Shown: positions 57,763 through 64,000 of the stretch, one piece after another
Layout of the letters: each line of letters starts with the position of its first letter
Position numbering within the stretch: position 1 is the first letter of the stretch
Assembly (NCBI GenBank): GCA_916700875.1
Contig: CAKAKS010000066.1
Coordinates: forward strand, 19,769,490-19,833,489
Origin: Sebastes aleutianus
Taxonomy: Eukaryota; Chordata; Actinopteri; Perciformes; Sebastidae
Direction of reading: 5' to 3'
Length of the DNA: 64,000 nt
Made by a program: the position numbers and the translations under genes
The notes under the pieces: model-generated
What the model was told of the DNA's origin: nothing
Database searches by the model: none
What the model saw: only the letters and a program-made list of their open reading frames with translations

Positions 57763-58880
57763 ATGGGCGAGAGCGTCATCGGGGGCGCAGCTACATCAAA
57801 CACAATGGATCTGGAGGAGCTGGCTGAGACCGTGTCTCAGAGACTATGGCTTTTGCAGCTGGATCAGCTCAAAGAGGTGTGTGATGCAGCTGAAATCCCG
57901 AGGGGAAATGTCACAACAAGGCGAGCATTGATCAGACAAATTACAGAATCCATGGACGATGTGATTAATGATGAAGAGGAGGACGTTGCAAGGCATCATC
58001 TAAAAAAACTGCAGAAATTAGTTGAGCAAATCATAGAAAAGACTGGAAATGCTCATAGTGAAGAAAACACAGAGAGCATAGCACAAGATAGCCAGAAAAC
58101 GGCTGAAGAAATGAGTTTAGAGGAGAAATACAGCTCCAGCTAAATAGTCAAGCGCTGCAGGATGAAGTTAGGAGACTGAGTGAAAGAGTGAACAGTGCAT
58201 CTCCAAGCCAAGTTTCAGCTCCACAGAGTGTGTTGCCTCCAGCTGTGAACAGGCTTCCAGAAGTGACAATAAGGAGAGAATTCAAGATCTGTGGTCAGAT
58301 AGGGGAAAAGGGACAGAAGGACAGACTGTCATACACAAACCTGATGCATCAGATGGACAAAGGCCTGAGTAAAGGGCACAGTGAGGCTGAAGTCATGGAG
58401 GCTGTGGTCAAGTCAATCAGTCCAGGTTTGAGTCTTCGTGATATGCTTGAGATAAAAAGTGACCTTACCCTCCCCCAGCTAAAGGTCATATTAAAGGGAC
58501 ACTTCAAAGAAGACAATTCTACACATCTATATCACAGACTAGGAAATATAACACAAGACAGTCGTGAGTCTCCTTAAAACTTCCTCTTTAGGGCAATTGA
58601 GTTAAAGGAAAGGCTGTTACTTGCTTCAAGAGAAGTAGAGCCAGATGAACAGTACAGTTCCGAGCTCATCCAGAAGAAATTCTTGAGGTCAGTTAGTACT
58701 GGGCTGTTAAGTGACTATATCAAGTTTCAGTTTAAGCCTTATCTTGATGATCAGAGGGTGACAGATGAAATACTCATCGACAGCATGAATGAAGCTGCTA
58801 GTGTTGAATCAGAAAGACAATCCAAGCAAAGGAAGAACACAAGCAGCAAAGTCCCAAAAGTAAATGAACTACAGACAGAA
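57763..58880 (+). pseudogene. Broken gag-like gene of an LTR retroelement
   Basis: An open segment from the ATG at 57763 (helical, acidic; MDLEELAETVSQRL) ends at TAA 58141-58143. A one-base indel near 58119-58127 shifts the frame, and the next segment (58144-58577) ends at an in-frame TAA. A third segment in that frame continues to about 58880, where unrelated repeat DNA begins. The composition resembles fish LTR-element Gag proteins. No protease, reverse transcriptase or integrase follows. It is a dead fragment; Ty3/gypsy versus ERV is not decided. Confidence 0.6.
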
Positions 58881-59794
58881 CGGATCGACGAACCGTGCCC
58901 GTGTACGGTACGGAGCGTTCACACTAATCAATCGAACTGGATTTTGGGGACAAGTGGACTCGGATCCGGGTCCAGTTCCCTGATGTGAAAGCAGACTTAT
59001 TTACATATAAAGACTGAAAGTGTTTCTAAAAATGAGCCGCAAACTGAACCAGTCCGACTGTAAACTGATCTCACCAGGAAATGGACACAATAATTAACAA
59101 TGTGTGTGCGTGTAGGTGTGTAATTAGTGTCTAGGTGTGTGTTGTTGCGTGCCATTTTTGGTATGATGTTCTTCAGAACAGAACTGGTTGAACCATATTT
59201 ACCAGAAACAAAAAAGACTTTCTGTTCCAGCACGTCATTCATGATTGTCATCACACCTTCACACATTCACTCAGCTGCTAAACTTCACATTAAATGAGGT
59301 GTTTTCTGAATGTAGTTTGGTCTGATGCTTCCGTGTTGGCAGTCTGCTGAAACATCGTGGTTAATGTGAGACGCATTCCTGTCCTGATTGGACCAGTCCG
59401 ACCACATTCCAGAACAGTTAACAATAAACCTTCAGACTGACGGAAACCACCTGGACCTGGACCTGGTCCAAGATCTGGTGCTGGACCTGGTCCAAGACCT
59501 GGTGCTGGACCTGGTCCAAGACCTGGTCCTGGACCTGAGTTTCCTTAAACATGTGATCAGTCTAACATATTAAAATATGACACATTTATGTTGGAAATGT
59601 GATGAATGGTGGTAATAATATTTTCAATTGATGATTTACATGTGATCTAATTTATTCTGGGTTTAGACTAGATTTAGTTGCCCCAAATTTCTCAGTTATG
59701 ATGAGGGTCCAGTCCTGAGGACATGTACATGCAATTCATAGTTTTCAGACACGTGACACGCGCCGCTAACTGGAGGGCAAAACAATGGACCAAG
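58881..59794. other. Repeat-rich DNA between gag relic and YqaJ gene
   Basis: The gag-like similarity stops abruptly near 58880 at unrelated sequence (CGGATCCGGGTCCAGTTCCC and onwards). A 24-bp minisatellite lies at 59457-59528. About 59690-59735 matches the inverted part of the fold-back element (TTTCTCAG.TATGATG, GAGGACATGTACATG). I see no host gene. Confidence 0.6.
59457..59528 (+). repeat. 24-bp minisatellite, three copies
   Basis: The unit begins CTGGACCTGGTCCAAGA; three head-to-tail copies at 59457, 59481 and 59505 plus a partial one. GGACC/GGTCC words make it partly self-complementary. Confidence 0.9.
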
Positions 59795-62661
59795 ATGGCG
59801 GCTCACAGTGAATTATCCGTAGCAGGGAAGCACAAGCCTGTCAACTTTCCATCTGTTCAAAGCCACGAATATTTAGATCATCTATCAACATCAGAAAAAC
59901 GAAGATACGAGCACAAACTACAGGTTTTGGGGACCTGCGATCCATATACAGCACCCGCCGCAGTATTTATTTCACTAAAAACAGCGAAGTCGCTGCCAGA
60001 ACTCCACTTTGGCGATGTTTACATTTATCTTGTGGAGACTCCCTCACCTTACACGGTCGCCAGGATGAAAGCCTACTAAAGTACGGACAGTTACATGTAT
60101 TTTCGATCTGGATGGGTCAATAATGCTGCCGTTTGGGAGGTGAAGGACAAGAAATTCTTCATTGTCAAAGCAAAGGTGAGTTAACTAACGTTAATTTTAG
60201 CTAGCTATCTGACGTTGATTCGTGTGTGGTTAGTTTCAGGGTCACTGTAGTCAGCGTTGGTAGGACAGTAGTGACAGGCAGTATTCATTTGGTATGGTTA
60301 ACACAGTGTCTAATGACATATAAGTCTATTGAAAACTTCTTTTTTCGATGTCAGGTAAACCATTCCTACAGATTAAATGAGCCGCCACTGACAGCCTGGG
60401 TTGTTGTGGAGGAGGAGGGACTGGTGCGATTTGGCCACTGCACCTGTATGGCAGGTTTAGGAGAGGTGTGTTCACATGTGGGTGCCATACTCTACGCTTT
60501 GCTAGCAGCTGTTAACAAACTGAGTGGCACTGCATGAACAGATGAAGCCTGTGCCTGGAATGAGCCTAGTATGGCAGCCGTAAGGACAGTAGGGTATGCA
60601 CCAGGGAGCCAGATAGCTTTCACAAAGGCCCAGAGAAAGAGATCTGCTGATGGTTGTGGTGACCTTCCCCCTGCCAAGATTCCACCTCCAACCACAGATG
60701 AATGCACAGCATTGTACAATATGCTACGTGTATCAGAAGACACTGAAAGGGAACCTGTCAAAAGCTCCATTTTGTCTGTTGTCCCTGGCCATGCAAAGAG
60801 GTACATTCCTCGGGCAGTGCAGCTGAACATCCCTGCATCCCTAAACAAGATGTACAAGCCCCAGTACAGGTCACTGTCACACCAAGAACTGCAGGCAAAG
60901 AGTGAAGAGATCTTTACAGAGTTGAGCATAACAGAAGAACAGGTCAGTCAGTAAATATGGTTGAAAACGTGCATATCAGGAATATCACAGGGACAAGTAA
61001 ATAGGATAGCTCAAGTTCAGAAAACATTTTTTTCCACAGAATTCATTAAAGTTGTCTTTTTCACATTTTCCTTCAATAACATTTAATTAATCACCGTTTT
61101 GTTTTGTCACATATCACAAACTTAAATCAACCGTATTCAATTTTAGTGCCGTGTCATACAAAAGGAGACAAGACTACAATCAAAATGTGCCATGTGGTTT
61201 GACCAGAAGGCAGGAAGGGTGACTGCGTCAAACATCCGAGCAGCCTGCCACACGGACCCAGACAAACCAGCTGTCTCCTTGCTGAAGAAGCTGTGCTATC
61301 CTGTGGCCTTCAAGGACCCAAACAACAACACACCACATTCTCTCAGGTATTCATATCTACTTTTCACTCAATGAAAGCTTCACACAAAAATGTAATAATC
61401 AGAATTCCCAAATATAACAAAACCATAAGAGTGACAGGGAGGGTAAGCATGGCAATGCGCACAAAAGTTTTTGAATACAGCCTTAAAACACTCTTCTTTC
61501 ACAGCGTTCAGGCTTTTACAAAAACACTTCTTAAATCTACTGTACATGCAGACCACTAGCACAGCAACACGTTTCGAGTTGCACACTTTTCAGGCAGCAA
61601 TCTTTGGTGCCTGAAAAAGAGTTGCCTCCTGAAAAGAAAGTGGTTTGCATGTGAGTTTCAGACAAACAGGCTGTGAAAGGATGAGTGTTTTAAAGCTATA
61701 TTAAAAACTTTTCTCCCCATTACTTTTGTAATTTACATCCACTTATCATCTTGCTGGTAATATACAAATGATCAAGATAAATAACACATCTGCAAATAAA
61801 GATGTTATTTGGACTTCTGAAAGTAATGTTACTGTGATATAAGTGTACATTGTTATGGTAATAATTTCTTACTGTCATTTTATATTTAAGGTGTATATCA
61901 TTTTTTCTGTTTTTAGGTGGGGCATTGAACACGAGAGAAAAGTAGTTGAGGAGTACACCAAGATGATGGAAAAGTTCCACACCAATCTCACTGTCAAGAA
62001 GGCAGGGCTGGTCATCAACCCCCAGTACCCATGGTTAGGGGCATCCCCAGATGGCATACTAACATGTGACTGCCATGAGATGGGTGTGTTGGAGGTAAAG
62101 GCACCCAGCAGCCTTCAGAATAGCACTTTGATGGAGAAATGCAAACAGGACAGCATGTTTTGTCTCCAAGAGGTTGAGGGGAAGCTTTCATTGAAGAGGG
62201 ACCATCAGTACTTTTGTCAGGTGCAGACTCAAATTCACCTGACACAGGCAAGCTACTGCGATTTTGCTGTCTGGGGACCAGGGAAAGAAGGCAAAGGGGA
62301 AATCCACATTGAGAGAATACTGCCTGACACTGACTTTTTTGACACCATGTGTGAAAAGGTTCACATTTTTGTACAGAAATGTGTCATTCCAGAGCTAGTA
62401 GCAAAAGTGTTTACAGCTCCTGTTCTACCAACATCCCATGATACCAGCAAACCATCTGAAAGCAAGGGCTGTTACTGTGGGCTGCCTGTCCTGCAGAATG
62501 AAGATAGACTTGAGTGTAAATCAGGGATTTGTAAAAGACAGTATATCCACAGAAGTTGTTTAAAACTTGACACCTCGCATTCAAAAATGTCAAGTTGGAA
62601 ATGCAGTGACTGTAAGCGGGAAATAGCTAAACAAAAGAAGGATAACAGGAAAAAAACTTAA
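59795..62661 (+). pseudogene. SWIM zinc finger + YqaJ nuclease + PHD-like protein of transposon type
   Basis: Four exons join with GT..AG and in frame: 59795-60175, 60355-60942, 61147-61346, 61917-62661, about 637 codons to TAA 62659-62661. Visible parts: a SWIM finger CxCx7CxH (C at 60439, 60445 and 60469, H at 60475); a YqaJ/lambda-exonuclease-like fold with RVTASNI, IEHERKVVEEY, the PD-(D/E)XK residues D (62050) in SPDG and E, K (62092, 62098) in LEVKAPS, then QTQIHLT; and a C-terminal Cys/His module (about 62470-62630) like a PHD finger. In-frame stops interrupt it at 60077-60079 (TAA) and 60535-60537 (TGA, possibly a CpG-decayed Arg codon). Such proteins are spread in fish and invertebrate genomes and are linked to DNA transposons; I recall YqaJ accessory proteins in ISL2EU-type elements, but cannot assign this one. 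No transposase is seen beside it. Confidence 0.8.
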
Positions 62662-63240
62662 CAGAATAGAAGTTTAAAGTGTTTTATTTAACACAGACCA
62701 CATACTTTGAGGCATATGTACATGCATAGTTTTTGTACAGAGATGCATATAGTTATGAAAGAAAAATGTGTCTTAAAAACCCAGTTGAACCACTAATAAC
62801 ACAAACAAGTTTTGTTATATAGACTGGAGTGTCTCTCTGTGGCACATATGCTTGTGTCATGACAACATACAGTAAAAAAAAAACATACTTGTGTAATAAC
62901 ATACGGTAAAAAATGTTACACTTAAAGTGACTGTTTGTAAGAATCAGAATTGCTTGTTAACAGCGACACCTGTGGCCGTTAAGTCAATGAAAGTCAGCGT
63001 CCTGTTGCTCGCGCTTGTGCTTGCTGTAAATAGACATGAACGAGCATCGCTCAAAAGAGTGAGGCGACACACGTCAGCTAAAACCACAATATCACTCTAT
63101 ATTTCAGCTGCGTGGCAGTAATGTTAGCTGACCAGACGGAGGTCTCTCCATGAATCACTGCTGATCCTAGTGTTGGCTTTTCCTGCCTCAGCCTCCCGAC
63201 CGCGGCCGGAGGGAGACACCGGCACCCGGTGAGAGACGAT
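62662..63240. other. 3' region of the YqaJ gene and a TTAA-type repeat fragment
   Basis: After the stop there is AT-rich DNA without a gene. At 62922-62925 a TTAA is followed by AGTGACTGTTTGTAA, and about 300 bp of GC-richer sequence follow (for example GACCAGACGGAGGTCTCTCC). This looks like the left part of a further TTAA-targeting dispersed element, cut at about 63240 by the next repeat fragment. Confidence 0.5.
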
Positions 63241-63590
63241 AACATGTGTTCGTAAATTTTAAAAAAACGCAGGAAGTCCAAGATCGCTGACTTCCTGTTT
63301 GCCGAAAAAATCTCAAAAATATTTAATCCGGGTATGTGGATGTGAGCAATGACATACTTGAATTTCGTGACGATTGAAGAAACTTTCTCTTAAAAACTGC
63401 CTACATTAGGGGGCGCTATCTTGCCCGCTGGCGACACCCGAGCCCAATCACTCCAGAACATTGAATTTCCCACCAGTTCTGACGCATATTCCACTTTTGG
63501 TGAGTTTTTGGGGATGGCTAAGGTCCCAAAAAGGCAATCTCCCGGCAGAAAAAGAATAATACTTAGAAAAACAATAGGTTTCCTCGCACT
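63241..63590 (+). repeat. Detached 3' fragment of the AGCTGCAAGCAGC family
   Basis: From ACATGTGTTCGTAAATTTTA to AACAATAGGTTTCCTCGCAC, it aligns with the last 350 bp of array units, in the same orientation, about 8.4 kb from the array. It keeps one AGGGGGCGCTA (about 63408-63418). It breaks off just before the terminal hairpin. Confidence 0.88.
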
Positions 63591-64000
63591 TCGCAGAGAT
63601 CTAATCAGCCAAATAAACTGAAAACACCTGTGTGGGTGTTCATAGCTTTTAACGCAGGGTGCAGAACCCTAGGATCCTCCTCCACTGTCACCTCTCTGTT
63701 GTCAGTGTCATACCTACACCCAGACTGAGGTGTAGGCATTTGTGGTGTAGAGACTACAGGTAAAAGAAATGCACTGCACTTTTTTTATTAGCTTCTGGTG
63801 CCTGTAATTTCAGATTTTGTACTGTCATCACCTATAATCATGACTAAAAGGATATCAGTATGTCATTTGGTACCCCGTTACATTCATGAAGTCAAAACTG
63901 CAGCTACTGGTGACAAAGTTAAGAGCGAAAAACAACAACGTTACTGGGTGAGCGATCTAATCGACGTGAACGTCAGAGTTTGGGTGTGTCCCATTTTCAC
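63591..64000. other. Unannotated end of window
   Basis: No gene, RNA or clear repeat is recognised in the last 410 bp. Confidence 0.5.

Noticed and set aside
58997..59266. 89-codon minus-strand frame between the gag relic and the YqaJ gene
   Set aside because: No domain; lies in dispersed repeat DNA.

Overview
This window is vertebrate nuclear DNA, almost certainly from a ray-finned (teleost) fish. It has interrupted genes with GT..AG introns, long AT-rich non-coding stretches, many dinucleotide microsatellites, a tRNA gene inside an intron, and dispersed repeats of the kind seen in fish. All coordinates, splice sites and motif counts were read by eye; nothing was searched or aligned by computer.

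Two host genes are complete and convergent. jmy (plus strand, ten coding exons, 3286-15714, 884 codons) encodes the actin nucleator and p53 cofactor JMY. homer1 (minus strand, nine coding exons, 41094 down to 20979, 358 codons) encodes the postsynaptic scaffold Homer1 in its long coiled-coil form. The same two genes are neighbours in tetrapods (human 5q14), so this is conserved synteny. Every listed junction obeys GT..AG and keeps the reading frame. homer1 has a coding first exon of only five bases (ATGGG). Reading through its exon 5 donor gives an open tail resembling the mammalian Homer1a short form.

Region by region: 1-3285 is upstream of jmy and holds a TTAA-flanked MITE and an AT-rich tract. 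3286-15714 is jmy, with an antisense tRNA-Gln gene in intron 2. 15715-20978 is the shared convergent 3' region. 20979-41560 is homer1, whose introns carry MITEs, minisatellites and microsatellites. 41561-45110 is upstream of homer1 and holds a second, longer copy of the TTAA MITE. 45111-45311 is a young tRNA-derived SINE with perfect 15-bp target duplications.

45330-54868 is a roughly 9.5-kb array of one dispersed repeat family. It has five direct copies of 1.4-2.2 kb and one fold-back copy with 64-bp terminal inverted repeats and TTAA on both sides. The direct copies carry 18 exact same-strand copies of AGGGGGCGCTA, the core of the vertebrate CTCF motif. A detached fragment at 63.4 kb carries one more.

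54869-58880 holds LTR-like direct repeats and a broken gag-like gene. 59795-62661 is a four-exon, transposon-type gene for a SWIM zinc finger + YqaJ (PD-(D/E)XK) nuclease + PHD-like protein, with two in-frame stops. It is bracketed by pieces of the same repeat family as the array. This is the least ordinary part of the window.
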